From the NCBI GenBank assembly GCA_025716855.1, contig JAIXMQ010000056.1, positions 122,399-186,398 of the forward strand: a stretch of 64,000 nucleotides of DNA, given 5' to 3'. Below the pieces are notes generated by a model. That model was not told where the DNA came from. It made no database searches and saw nothing but the letters and a program-made list of their open reading frames with translations. Within the stretch, counting starts at the first letter, position 1; every line of letters begins with the position of its first letter. The translations under genes and the position numbers were made by a program. The stretch comes from Pilaira anomala (taxonomy: Eukaryota; Mucoromycota; Mucoromycetes; Mucorales; Mucoraceae). Below are positions 36,214 to 48,200 of the stretch, one piece after another.

Positions 36214-36617
36214 TCGTGTATATTTTTTCCATTGAACCATTCGGCTTTGAAGGAACCGCCTATTTATAGAATTTTTTTTTTTTTTTTGTGTGTGTTGAAA
36301 AAGTGTAGCTAAAGATAGAATAAAGATACAGCGAAAAAGAATCGTGTAGCCAATTAGTGTAAAGATGCAATGCATGCTTCGATTATTATTAATTTTTGAC
36401 ACATCAGAAAAAAAAAAGGCTTTTTTAAATGATCCGTTATTATTTTTAGTCATCATGTTAGCTGCAAGTATCGTATGGTAAGAAAAAGGCTTAAAATAAT
36501 GTTTATTTTGAAAAATATAAAAATACGGGTGAATTAATAATATGGGAATGGAATGAATGTAATTGGGTATGATGGTAAAAATTTGTACGCACGCAGAAAA
36601 ATGTAGTACAGAAAAAA

Positions 36618-36619
<2 letters not shown>

Positions 36620-36655
<36 letters not shown>
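36620..36655. repeat. Poly(T) tract, 36 nt, abutting a stop codon
   Basis: In the sense of the neighbouring minus-strand gene this reads as poly(A) starting inside the TAA stop codon. Confidence 0.9.
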
Positions 36656-36659
<4 letters not shown>

Positions 36660-37328
36660 CCATTGGTTTCGATTGTTCAAAGGAGAAGGAACCAATGATT
36701 GACGCAGCCTATTTCTACTATTTTCCCAATCTCTATCAATTTCTTCATCTACCTCATCTAAAGTAGAGCCTAATATTTGGTTGACTTGATAAGCTAAAGA
36801 AGTAGATGAAGGTGTGACTGCAAACTGATGATCTTCTTTTATAGTGGGTTCAAATGATAACATGGTTACAGATGGTTGCCACGTTGAAGCAAGGGCTTTT
36901 GTATCAGCTGGAGAGGACGGCATGTGATCAACTGAATCCGATGATATACTAGTGGTAGTCGAATGAGAATCATCTAATGGTTCCATCACTTCTTCTTCTT
37001 CTACTACGGTTGTAACCGGTGTAGATGAAGGTGAAAAAGATATACTGGATAATGAAGCTCGTTTGTTTTGAAAAGATTCTTTCAGGTTTAAAACAACGGG
37101 TGAGGATGTACGGAAAAGTGATGATAATCTTTGACGTACACTAGGCGAAGGCATCATGTTATTATTATTTTCATCTTTTACTACTGAAGATGTAATAGTC
37201 GTTGTAGTAGTGACGATTTTTAATGATCCATGTTGTTTCTTTTTATAGTTTGTCGTATCCATTGACAATGAACTACTGGATCTTCGAAATGGACTCATAC
37301 TATTACGAGTTGGAAGTGAACTAGTCAT
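36654..37328 (-). CDS. Unknown protein A with conserved 35-residue C-terminal motif
   Basis: Single exon, 224 residues, no known domain. Most is disordered and rich in Ser, Thr and Pro, with an acidic EEEEVMEPLDD patch near the middle. Residues 178-212 (36797-36693) form an amphipathic, likely helical segment: LAYQVNQILGST, DEVDEEIDRDWENSR, then LRQSL. The same segment ends the gene at 39886-40419, with 22 of 35 positions identical, so the two are paralogues. The ATG at 37328 is the first in frame. The stop merges with a 36-nt A run in the sense strand. The conserved tail next to variable disorder suggests a short binding motif; function is unknown. Confidence 0.7.
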
Positions 37329-38928
37329 GTTGTGTGTGATATAGTAATAATAATAATAAACAGGAGATAAAAAAGTAAGAAAGAAAGAAAAAAAAAAGAT
37401 TTGAACTCTCTATTTTTACTATTTAAGCCCGTAATGATTGCATAACCACCATTTATACTAGCTTCAATCGATTTTTTTTTTTTTTTTCTTTTTCCCGATA
37501 AAGAGAATGAGAAAAAAAAATCACCACTTATTTATCCCGTCGCTATATATATTCTTTTTGTGTAATCTTTGTAATGGTTTTACGTCATGTAATAAATGTA
37601 CTCACGCACACCATTTTTGTTTGATTGTAGTACACAGTACAGGAAAAACTATAATGTCGTGCTTTTCTTTAAAAGAGGAACAACTGACACTTCTTTTAAA
37701 TATATATATATTTTTTTTTTAAAAAAAAAAGTCATGACGTATGGTATTATGTATACTCGTTTTTTGATAGATCATAATCAACTAAAAAGACAACAGTGCA
37801 AAAAAGGATAAATTAAGTCTCCCTTCTTCTTCTGTGCTTTGTAATTGTTAATAAGCTTTACAGTCTAAGTATTCCAGCTTTGTGACATTCTTGTATTATC
37901 TGGTTCAAGAGCTCCCAATGGTAGTTACTTGGCGTCTGCTACTATACCACCCTTTTATTACTCATATACTAATCTACAGTTTATGCTAAAATAGATCTTG
38001 CATACTATAAGGGGTGTGTTAAGAAAAGACCTATTATACAGTAAAAGTAAATTACCATTTGGTGTACAAACAACATATTCTCCTGTAGGTTTCACCAACT
38101 ATCTCTTCATCCGATGCTTCTAGTATATATTTCTTTAATGTTGTACAGAATTATTTCTGCCAAAAAAACATTCTTCGATTTATGATTTTTTTTTACAATA
38201 GCATATATCTTTTTTTTTTCGGCACTGTGCCACGTGTTGTTTTATGTTATTACAAACTAAGAAACTCTCTCTTATATACGCGCAATTGGCGAAAAGAAAT
38301 CCGAAAGAGTCCTTTTTTTAAAGAGCCTCTCTCATTCATTTCCGAAGAAGAGCTCAGCAAAAAAAAAAAAAGGGAAGTTTTCCTGTTAGACTTTGTCCAT
38401 TGCAACCCGCTAAGAACCATCATTGTTACCTACTTTGGCTTTATTTGAGTTTGCTTCACTATTACGAACGCGATACGTAACTTTTGTATTTCGACGGAAA
38501 TGTCACTTCTAAAGATCAATTCCAGTTGTATGTACATACATTCATACATTATTGATTGAGAGTTCAAGCTTTTTTATTCATTTTTTATATAATATTATGA
38601 AACATAAAATGAGTATATCGATGACACCTCTACTTTTTCTAAAGAATGTTGCGATTTAAATCAATTATTTTCTTCACATCAAAAAGGTTATAATTCAAGA
38701 GTTTCCTAATTTATAAATAAGCATAAATGTTTGTTTGTTGTCAAACGAATTGAAGTACATAATCACATGCTAAATAGTAACAAAGTAAAGCAATACCTTT
38801 TTATGTAATATCGTTATGAATGAAGGTTTGATGCATTTTAAAGCTTTTTCATAACCAAATAAAATTTACCAAATTGTTGAGCCTTTTGAATCAATACAAA
38901 AAGTACCACAAGTAGCTCACTGCAGCCT

Positions 38929-39207
38929 ATGATAGTCTGGGTGGGTACCTCTAGTACTCCAAATCTTGGAGTCTATACTTTCATGGTTTGCATTTATCAA
39001 AAAGAGAGTATATGTTCTGTTTTCATCTTGAAATGTTTGTATATTATTAAGTGCGAGAAGCCATGGATAAAAGTCAATGGGGAAAACTTCTCTCTGGGTA
39101 ATGCTTTCCTATATTCGAAGCTTTTTGAGCCTATACTCACCTTCTCCCTGATAATTATGAGAGGTAATCTAAAAGGGAAAGGTACAAAGGGGAGCTCGCT
39201 GTTTTAA
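38929..39207 (+). other. Unidentified 92-codon open frame, doubtful
   Basis: Starts with ATG and ends with TAA; slightly richer in G/C than its flanks and includes hydrophobic stretches (VYTFMVCIYQ, ILTFSLIIM). No domain, splice site or homologue is recognised. It may be a remnant of a lost gene or chance. Confidence 0.15.
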
Positions 39208-39810
39208 GTTTCTGTGTATGCCCATAGTAGTCTAAGAAGATATGGCTGCTACAATAGAAGTTAGAAACATCTTCCCTTTCAAGATCGTTTTTTTTTTTTT
39301 TTAGAAAAAATAGTGTAAGTCTTACTTGAGCTCTACCTTACATAGAAAGTGTAATTGATTCGTCATAGCGTACTTGTGATGTCTTTAACTGTTTGATGGA
39401 AGCAAAATCATCTCACAGTAATTGTATAATAGGCTTTATAAAAAATATAAAAAATTATATTAGTGTGTCTTTGTTGAGAGCACAAGGCAATACATCATTT
39501 AGAACACAAAAAAAAAAAAAGAAGTTTATAAAAAAAATAACGTAATTTTGTTACACATTGTATTCAAAACCTGTCAGCAGCTCTCTCCCTCTTTAATTTA
39601 TTTAAATCATTTCATCAGTCAGGCACTTTAATTATAAATTACATAAGTCTGAAGCACTTTTTTGCCAAGCGATGAAAAGGTTAGGTGTGACGAAAATAAC
39701 TCAAAATAAATTATTATTAGCCGAATAAAAAAAAAAAAAAAAAAGGGAAAATGATTTTATTTTTAAATAAATGTAATATGTATAAAGGTATGAGTAAAAT
39801 GTATATATAT

Positions 39811-39833
39811 GGAGAGAGAGAGAGAGAGAGAGA
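39811..39833. repeat. (GA)n microsatellite
   Basis: Run of GA dinucleotides downstream of unknown gene B. Confidence 0.85.
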
Positions 39834-39885
39834 AAGAGGTCTTTTTTTTTGGGGAGAGAAGGGGGAAGGAATGATATGGTATTTT

Positions 39886-40419
39886 TTAAAAAGAAGGTAA
39901 AGATAAAGTAGGTAAAACAATCAAAGAATCTTTTAATTGAGTTCTACTATTTTCCCATTCTAATTCGATTTCATTATCTACCGTATCAAAAGTAGAGCCT
40001 AGAATGGATTGGACCTGACTGGCTAAAGCTAAACGTTGTTTCTTTTTAGGTGTATAAGTCATTTTTATAGAGGAAGCATAATCGAGTGATGCAGGAGGAG
40101 CAATGATGGTCGTACTTGAATGAACTTGCCAAAATTGATGTTCTTCTGAATGACAACTTTCGGTAGAGAATCGATTGGTTTCTGTGTCAGATTCATCTTC
40201 ACTTGAGCTGCTACTACTACTACTACTACCGCTGCAATCCGAATCCGTTTGTAATAGATATCGTTTGCCTGGTTTCTTTCCTAAATAAGAGATTCGTCTC
40301 TTTACAGGTGTATTCATCGATTTGTTATTGAAATTGTAGGTAGGTTCAATAATAGAGATATTTAATGCAGGTAAAGGTGATTTATGAGTTGGAACTGGCG
40401 GTGGTAACATTGTTGTCAT
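39886..40419 (-). CDS. Unknown protein B, paralogue of protein A
   Basis: Single exon, 177 residues, no known domain. Features in order: Pro-rich start MTTMLPPPVPTHKSPLP, a basic patch (VKRRISYLGKKPGKRY), a Ser run with acidic residues (about 64-82), then EEHQFWQVHSSTTI and a basic YTPKKKQR. Residues 132-166 (40026-39922) read LASQVQSILGST, DTVDNEIELEWENSR, LKDSL, matching protein A. Protein A also has an EDHQF stretch ahead of its motif. The pair lies in the same orientation about 2.6 kb apart, an old tandem duplication with most of the sequence diverged. Same strand as the RNA-binding gene upstream. Role unknown. Confidence 0.72.
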   Translation of the reverse strand: MTTMLPPPVPTHKSPLPALNISIIEPTYNFNNKSMNTPVKRRISYLGKKPGKRYLLQTDSDCSGSSSSSSSSSEDESDTETNRFSTESCHSEEHQFWQVHSSTTIIAPPASLDYASSIKMTYTPKKKQRLALASQVQSILGSTFDTVDNEIELEWENSRTQLKDSLIVLPTLSLPSF

Positions 40420-40846
40420 TTCTGTTATATATATATATTAAAAAAAAGAAGAGAGAAAAGAACTGAAGACACTTTTTTTTGAGTTTATATATATTTATGC
40501 CAAAAAAAAAAAAAAAATCTATTTTTAAAAATAGAAACAATTCCGTCATTTAAAGCGCTTAATAAAGTAATAAAAAAAAAAAGTCTTGGAAAAAAAAAAA
40601 AGAACTAATTAAAATATATTAAATTTTCGAGGGTTCCAAAATAAATCTAAGACTTAAAATATGACAACAACATGATGACTTGTGTGTGTGTGTGAGTGTG
40701 AGAGAGAGAGAGTGTGTGTGTGTGTGTAAGTATGTGTGTGTGATTACTTTCATCGATTTAATACTTTTTTTTTTTTTTTTTTTTTTTTTTGAAAAAAAAA
40801 ATTAGACTCATTTTAAAAAAAGGGAAATTTAAAAAGTTTTTGGTTC
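40420..40846. other. Short intergenic region with (GT)n/(GA)n repeats
   Basis: Contains TG and GA dinucleotide runs at about 40681-40741 and a poly(T) run at 40767-40790; no gene. Confidence 0.5.
40681..40741. repeat. Compound (TG)n(GA)n(TG)n microsatellite
   Basis: TG repeats, a GA block, then TG repeats again, downstream of the RNA-binding gene. Confidence 0.85.
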
Positions 40847-42683
40847 TTATTGGTTTTGGTTTGGGTTTTGGTTTTGAAGCTGAGGGTCCTGTTGTTGTTG
40901 TTGTTGCTGTTGTTGTTGTTGTTGTTGTTGTTGAAGTAATGCAGCTAATTGACTCAAAGCAGTAGCAGGATCCATGCCAGGGATAGGTGCAACTCCTTGG
41001 TTACCAACCAATGGAGAAATATGTGATACATGTTGCTGAGCAACTTGTTGTTGAGCAACCTGGTGATGTTGTTGCTGTTGTTGAGCTGCTGCTTGACTCT
41101 ATAAATTGAAAGAACGGGTTAATTTCAATTTAAAAAAAAAAATATTATATATCAATCAATTACCAATAATCCTAATAATTGTTGAACTTGAGATGCTTGA
41201 TCCTCAGTAGGTGGAACAGGTTGAACAAAAGGTTGTTGTAATAAATGAGGTTGAGCAGGTACAGTAGGTGAAGCTAAATTCATGTTCTGTTGATAAGGTG
41301 AAGTAGATACTTGTGGAGGTACTTGTTGTTGTTGTTGTTGTTGTTGCTGTTGACCACCATGTGTCAACATGGATAAGATTTGTTGTGCCTTTTGTGCTTG
41401 CTCTAATTGAGGTGCAGTTTGTAAAGGTAATTGAGCGGGTGGTTGTTGATGTTGATTATATAATCTAGGATCCAATTGCTGTTGATGATGAGGTATAGTT
41501 TGCTGTTGTTGTCCATAAGTACCACGCATAGATGCACTTTCTCCTCCACCATTATAATGATCATAACTATCACGAGGTTCATATTTCGTTTGAGGCATAA
41601 CATCATTACGATGTCTACTGTTACCGCCTGCATTATTATTGGGTCCACTACGACGATGTTCTTCTCTTCCGTCTCTATCAAAGTTTCTTTCTCTTCTTTG
41701 ATTAGCATTTGCACGCTCCCTATTTTAGAGATAAAGAAAATAGTTTAATTACAAATCAATAATATACATATGTATATATGTAATAACAATTTATTACCTG
41801 TAAGGATGATCCCAGAAGAATGCTACGTCCCATTTACCTCCTTTATATTCATTATCTACTGTAGCATCGTAAGCATCCACACATGCTCTAGAATCGTAGA
41901 ACTCAACAAGACGTTGTTGGTTTCTATCAATATTTGATTTATTTTAATCACCTGATATTATTTTATCTTTTTTTTTTTTTTATAAATATTACCTCTCAAA
42001 ATGACTAGGAATGTTTGCTGTAGTTTTCTTAAAGTGAGGTACACGAATAGCCTTTACTTCACCATACTGAGAAAAATAAGCGTTTAACTCATAATCGTCT
42101 AACTCAGCGCTTGTATTTTTAAGCGTATAAAGTAAGGTACCCTATTTTTTTAAAAAAAAAAAAAAAAAAATTTAATTACTTTCTTTGTTCCAAAAAAAAA
42201 AAAAAAAGGACCATACTTGATTCTTTGTTCGATCACATCGAGCCTTTTCTTCTTCTTCCTTAGGTAATGAATAATGTACATCAATCTTTCTATCACTTAA
42301 AAATATGCCCTGCATTGCCTCTTTAGCATCTTCAGCAGCACGAACATCATACTAAAAAGAAAAATAATTATTAAATGAAAAAGAGAGCAAAAAAAAAAAA
42401 AAGGGAAACTTACAAAAGTAACGAAAATCATTCCTCTATTTTCGATCAAATTAAAGACATCTTTTACCTCACCGTACTTTTCGAATAAGGAACGAACTTC
42501 AGACTCAGGAATATTATACTATTTGATATTTATCAACTTTTTTGATATCTATGTTTAAATTTTATATGTATAAAGTTATTTACCTGAACATTTCTTACAA
42601 ATAATGTTCTGCAAGGTTTTTCTCTTGCAATTCTTGTTTCAATATGAGGTGGTAAACGAGTACTTTCATCATAATCTTCATAA

Positions 42684-42721
<38 letters not shown>

Positions 42722-42792
42722 TGGTATTAAGTAAATTGTATATATTGATATAGAAACTTATTTTTTTTTTTTTTATGTATGTCCTCACAACG

Positions 42793-42828
<36 letters not shown>

Positions 42829-43238
42829 CTCAAAAAAGGGTTTATCTTACCATATTGTTGATTACTTTCTTCTTGATACTCATTCTTTACTTTATTAAAA
42901 TGGTTGTTGCCAGAGAAACGGTCAGGTCTCTTATTGAATGGTGGTCTACCACTATCATTATATCGCTCATTATCATTATTATTATTATTATGATGACCGC
43001 GTCTTCCTCTATGATTATCTCTCATGGCTCCTCCTCCTCCGCCACCACCACCACCTCCTCCTCCACCACCTCTTCTTCCTCCTCCACCTCTTCCTCCTCC
43101 ACCTCTTCCTCCACCTCCGCCTCCTCCATAGTCATCACGTCGAAAATTATTTTGTTGGTTATTTCCTCCATATTGCTGGTTTCCTTGTTGTCTTGGAGGT
43201 GCTCTATCATAAGGTGCGAAACGATTATTACGGTCCAT
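40847..43238 (-). CDS. Tandem-RRM RNA-binding protein, Mei2-like RRM1-RRM2 arrangement
   Basis: Probable mRNA-binding regulator. Eight exons on the minus strand, 43238-42851, 42684-42584, 42518-42414, 42351-42217, 42141-41993, 41923-41798, 41719-41164 and 41098-40847, give 603 residues with all junctions in frame. Residues 1-130 are Arg/Gly/Asn-rich, with long GGGGG runs and RGG-like repeats. RRM1 covers about 155-235 (RNP2 CRTLFVRNV, RNP1 NRGMIFVTF). RRM2 covers about 243-330 (GTLLYTLKN, QQRLVEFYDSRA). This pair resembles RRM1-RRM2 of Mei2-like proteins, whose distinctive third RRM is absent. The C-terminal half is low-complexity with polyglutamine tracts, suited to condensate formation. The second intron-side low-complexity runs make the exon 1/2 join the least certain point. 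Confidence 0.88.
42686..42823. repeat. Poly(T) and (CT)n tracts inside the first intron of the RRM gene
   Basis: A T run of about 33 nt at 42686-42718 and CT repeats at 42797-42823, all within intron 1. Confidence 0.85.
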
Positions 43239-44386
43239 CTTTTTATAAGAAAAAATTTTGTATTGTTAAAAAAAAAAAAAACGATTTATAAAAAAAAAAA
43301 AATAATAACAAATAGATTAAAAAAATAACTGAGTCTTAATACATAATAAACTTGTTTTTGGTCAATTCGATAGAATTCAATGAAATACATATCAATCACT
43401 ATTGATGGCTTTTTGACTTAATGATGACTGTTACTACATTATGAGTCATTTACATGGATGAATTTTTCTCTTTTTTTTTTTTTCTTTTATCAGTTATTGC
43501 ATGGATAAATTGCTTTTTTTTTTTTCGTAAATAACTTGATATGAGACCATTGCACGAGTTACCTGCCATGTATTATATATTTAATCTTTGCTTTTAGTAC
43601 AGTCTAGCTTCCAAAATCAACACTTTTTTTTTTTTATACATATAAATCAAATTCTAACTCGCGGTTAAATGTTATTCATTCGCACGGTCACGAACTTAAA
43701 AACCATAAGTTATTATAATATTTTGATCTTATAAATCAATTAACAGATCAATTCATAACAGGTTTATTACATCCAGAAATACTCGTATTAACTGAAAACA
43801 AGTTACCCTAGTAACTAAAGCAGTCATAATTAAATACTTCTTTTTTTTTTTCTTGATTCAAAAAAAAACAGAACTATAGTGAGTTCAGGGAACACATTAC
43901 ATTGTATGTGCTACCGGATGTAGTCATCATTTTTTATAAAGACATATCATACATCTTACCAAACTAGATCCTTTCTTTTTAAAATATATATACATAGTAT
44001 ATACATTTGATTTTCATTTTCATTTTTAGCTATATAAGGTCAGTTAATAACAAGTAAAATCCAGAGCAAGTGTATGTCTCAAATACAAACAATTAAAACA
44101 AATTTTTTCTTTTAAAAAGTGCTTTCAACGATAGATTTAAAGGAACGAGAAACTCGATTTTTCCCCTGTAAAAAAAGAGTATATAATCCATCTGATCTTT
44201 TTATCCAGATTCATCGGCTAGCTTGTAAGCAGTTCAAAATAATAGAAGAAACAAATTTTTTTTTTAGTTTATACACAGAAAAAGATTAGGTTTTACCCAA
44301 TCAGAAACATTTCACGTGTATATCACGTGATATTTTGCTTAATTTTGTGTTACGGACTTATAATATGTTTTGATCAATTATATTGA
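43239..44386. other. Intergenic region between the RRM gene and element 1
   Basis: Promoter side of the RRM gene, then gene-free AT-rich sequence to the edge of the retroelement. Two CACGTG boxes 5 bp apart lie at 44313-44329. Confidence 0.5.
44313..44329. promoter_or_regulatory. Paired E-box palindrome (CACGTG-5-CACGTG)
   Basis: CACGTGTATATCACGTG: two perfect CACGTG hexamers spaced by TATAT, the core site of bHLH factors such as Pho4/Cbf1. A similar 17-bp arrangement (CACGTGAATATCATGTG) occurs in the element 1 LTR at 45169-45185. Function is inferred only. Confidence 0.35.
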
Positions 44387-45232
44387 TGTGAAACTGCTTG
44401 TTTTTATGTTTACCTTGTATAGAGAATACGAAAGAATAAACAAGAGTATACTTGATTACGAAAGGAGACTGTAAGACTTAAGTTCAGAATATACCAACAA
44501 GAGTTAAGAGTGCACTAGTTAGCCGAGGAAATCTGCCAAGGAGTTATGTGTATCAAAAAAATAGAGTATATAAATATAAACTAGAAGAAAGATAATTTTT
44601 ATTATATTCAGAAAAATATATGCTTTTATAGCTTTCAAAAATAAATTATTCAAACAAAAAATTAAAGTGACAGTTATAAAGATCGATGACAATAATTTAA
44701 ATCGGGAAAGGAATACTCGGTATAAAGTATTTACGAAAAACGAAGGGAAACATATATGTATAAATTATATATATATAATTTAAACGTTACACTAAGATAT
44801 ATACAAGAATAATTTGACAGCAACCAAAATTCAGTGAGACGTTTAAACGTAACTTGTCTACGTAATACCATGAGACGTTTAACCAAAATTTGTCTACATA
44901 ATACAGTGAGACGTTTAACCGTAACTAGTCTACGTAATACCATGCGACGTTTATCTGAAGTGTCCGGCACATAAAAATATACAAAAGAGAATAATTTCAC
45001 CAGACGCGTCACAACTGACCTTAAATAATAAAATAAAATATGCTTCCAGAAATAAAAGGTACAAGAAACAATTTCACCAAAACACCTTCCAACATTCACC
45101 ATTAGACACTTACACATTAAGTTAAAGACGACTACCTTTACCAACAAGACTATTATCATAAGCTTCTCCACGTGAATATCATGTGATCGTAGAAGGTTAA
45201 GCGACACACAAAAACAAAATACGCACGTAACA
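44387..45232 (-). repeat. 3' LTR of element 1
   Basis: Begins TGTGAAAC and ends GTAACA on the plus strand (TG..CA ends); nearly identical to 50793-51639. Contains three 36-bp tandem units at 44836-44943. Open frames inside are repeated in both LTRs and are not taken as genes. Confidence 0.92.
44836..44953. repeat. Three 36-bp tandem units within the element 1 LTR
   Basis: Units start GAGACGTTTAA and end GTAATACCAT or similar, at 44836, 44872 and 44908, with a partial fourth. The other LTR has them at 51243, 51279 and 51315. Repeats in the U3 part of an LTR often serve as enhancers; that role is inferred. Confidence 0.8.
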
Positions 45233-45245
45233 AGTACCCCCCACC
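45233..45245 (-). promoter_or_regulatory. Polypurine tract of element 1
   Basis: In element sense GGTGGGGGGTACT lies immediately before the 3' LTR, the usual primer site for plus-strand DNA synthesis. Confidence 0.8.
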
Positions 45246-45264
45246 GAGCTTGAACTTCTACTAG

Positions 45265-48200
45265 TCAAAAGAGAGTGTCCAAATAATTAAATGTATTAAC
45301 ACGCGAATTCAACCAAGTACGGAATTGTTCATTAGCACTTGACACACCAACCTCAGGCACCATATGTTCCACCTCATTATTATACGGTTTCAGAAGATCA
45401 CCATTTACAGCATGTTTTAATCTTAAACTATTTTGTCCAGTCAACAAGTAAGTGCCATTTTGATTAACCTTTAAAACACGGAATGGTCCTAACCATTTAT
45501 CAGCAAATTTAGATTTAGGAACGACATCCTTCAACAACACCTGATCACCTAATTCAAATTTTTACGAAAAAACACACGACCATCATAACGCTCCTTTGCC
45601 TTCTTTTTTCTTTCATCGGATCTAACGCGAGCAATTTCACGAACTTCTGCCAATTTTTTTTCAACCAAAAGGACTCTATCACGAACCTCTTCTTCTTCTT
45701 CACCTATCACAAAATCAATACGAGGAGCAACCCACACAGCAGGAGTACGTAACTCATAACCAAACATTAAGAAACTTGGCGTAAAACCCGTAGCAGCATT
45801 CCTTGTTGTACGAATAACCATTAAAGCAGTATCTACATATTTATCCCATTCACCTATATCTTCTGAATCACGAGCCACCTTAGCCAGTACAGACACCAAA
45901 CTTTGATTTAACCTTTCACACATACCATTACATTGTGGTCTATAACTCGTTGTCATTATATTTTTACAACCCAATTGTTTTAAAAATTCATGTACATATG
46001 TTGATATGAAGTTCGCACCACGGTCAGACAAAATGTAACGTGGAACACCCCAATCCTTCACAATACTAAACAAGAATTCCCCAGTAGTCACTTCATCAAT
46101 ATCTGGAACGGCTACAGCAACAGGCCACCTGGTCAAATAGTCAATCCCGGTAAGAATATATTTGTTACCCTTAGTAGTAGATTGTAAAGGACCAATTGCA
46201 TCAATACCAACTAAAACAAAAGGATCCTTAGTAGTTTTAAACACAACACCTGGATTTGTCCTAACGTTCTTGATTCTAGCACGGAACTGGCAAGTATCAC
46301 ACCCTTTAACTACAGAAGTAACCAAACTACGCCCTTCATGTACTAAATAATTTCTCGTTACCTTATCTAGAGTATTCGTAATTCCTTGATGACCTTCGTT
46401 GTGGATATCAATTATTTTCTGTAAAGCATTTCCTTCATGTAAAAGCTCTCTACCAGTTTTCTTTTCCACCAACACTCCATCATTATTAATCATTAATAAG
46501 TTAGCCCGGTAACGAATACGTCTTGCAATACTTTCATCAGCATCTTTAGGATAAGAACCATCAGTTAAATAGTAGAGGAGAGACAAGTACCAAGGTAAAG
46601 TAATTAAACCCATTTTATAGACACACAATAATACAATTAAATAATAACACCAATATTTAAAGGGACCTTCAATTAATTCCATAAAGAACAGATACAAGAT
46701 TTTGTCAAAAAAAATATATAAAGAATATATATATATTATTTTTTTAAAAGGTAAAAGAAATTTAAAGAGGAAATTAACGATATTTTATTTATTGATATAT
46801 TTTTTTAAAGACTATTTATACTAAAATATAAATATACAATATACATATTTTTTTTTTTTTTTCTTACAATCATAGAAATAAAAAAATTAAACTAAGATTT
46901 AAATTCACAAGTTACACGATTCAAACAATTTTCACAATATCATTCATATCACCGATTTCAAGATCAACTATCTTCCTGGACAATGGATCAGCCGGATTTT
47001 GCTTACCAGGACGGTACCTCAACTCGAAATCATACTCAAGCAAACAAGCAGCCCAACGACTAAGCTTCGGATTTCCCTTTGGGTTACTGAACACATAAAC
47101 CAAAGAGCTATGGTCTGTAATCAGTATAAACTTCTTCCCTTTCAACCAATGCTTGAAATATTTCACACCACACACCACACTTAAAGCTTCCAAATGATGA
47201 ATACTAAAACGAGTCTCACTACCATGCAATCCACGAGAACCGTAAGACAAGACTTGCTCATTTTCCATGTTTTCCCAAGAGTCTACTTGACTTGCAATAA
47301 AGGAAATTCCCTTTATAGAAGCATCACAAGAAATGACTTGGACAGCCGAACGAAGAGGTGAAGACAAGATAGGAGCAGTGGCAAGAGCATTTTTCAGATA
47401 GTCAAAGGATTCTTGTTGTTCGGGCCCCATTTAAAAACACAATTCTTCCTAGTTAAACGGTTTAAAGGTTCAGCTATTTCACCATACCTATAGACATACT
47501 TCCGGTAGTAACCACTTAAGCCAAGGAAACTTCTTATGTCGGTGGCATTCTTCGGTTCTGGAAAATTTTTGATTTTAATAACGTTTCTCTCACCAGGACA
47601 GTTACCATCAGCGCCTAATACATGACCCAAGTATTCCACCTTTCGCTCACCAAAGTTACACTTTTTCCTCTTCAACTTCAAGTTGCTTCTTGTACAAGCT
47701 TCGAACAACAACTCAAGGTGCTTCTTATGCTCTCCTATATTATCAGAGTAAACCAAAATATCATCCAAGAAAACGGAGCAGAAAACACCAATATAGTCTT
47801 TAAAAATATTTGACATAACTCTCTGGAATTGACAACAACCATTCGTTAAACCCTGGGCAAGCCTTTTATACTGGAAAGCACCCTTACTCGTAACAAATCC
47901 AGTTACCTCAGCACCGTCAGGATCCAAAGCCAATTGATGATACCCACTCGTGCAATCGAAAGTAGAGAAGATTTTTGCGTTACCAACAGTTTCTATTAGC
48001 TCGGATACGTAGCAGTCGGAAAGTTTTCTTTGATGATCATTTTATTAGCAGCTCTAAAATCAACAACAGGTCTTTTGACACCAGTTTCCTTTTTATTAAC
48101 CAGAAACAAACAACTTGACCACTCTCCATTTGACGGTTCTACAATGTCAAGGTCTAACATTTCCTGAACATACTTATCAACCAATTCTTGATCTGACCAA

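Larger units (their letters stand above)
34535..36653. other. Gene-free region with (CT)n microsatellites
   Basis: Holds the flippase promoter at its left end. CT repeats occur at about 35360-35383, 35959-35977 and 36182-36213. Open frames here are repeat-derived and are not called. Confidence 0.5.
37329..39885. other. Spacer between the two paralogous unknown genes
   Basis: About 2.5 kb without a supported gene. An ATG-initiated 92-codon frame at 38929-39207 is somewhat less AT-rich than its surroundings but matches nothing recognised. A (GA)n tract lies at about 39811-39833. Confidence 0.45.

Noticed and set aside
36160..36663. 167-codon minus-strand frame
   Set aside because: It starts in a poly(A) run and ends in GA repeats; composition is low-complexity and there is no plausible start.
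38182..38448. 88-codon plus-strand frame
   Set aside because: Built around poly(T)/poly(A) runs, no domain, no supporting splice sites.
42855..43328. Plus-strand Ser/Thr- and His-rich frames over the Gly-rich exon of the RRM gene
   Set aside because: They are the complement of GGN codons; the minus-strand protein has real RRMs and consistent splicing.
44836..44953. Possible CRISPR-like array
   Set aside because: The units are head-to-tail without spacers and lie inside an LTR of a eukaryotic element.
44731..45207. Open frame in the LTR of element 1, repeated at 51102-51644
   Set aside because: It lies inside the LTR and largely translates the 36-bp tandem units; no protein features.
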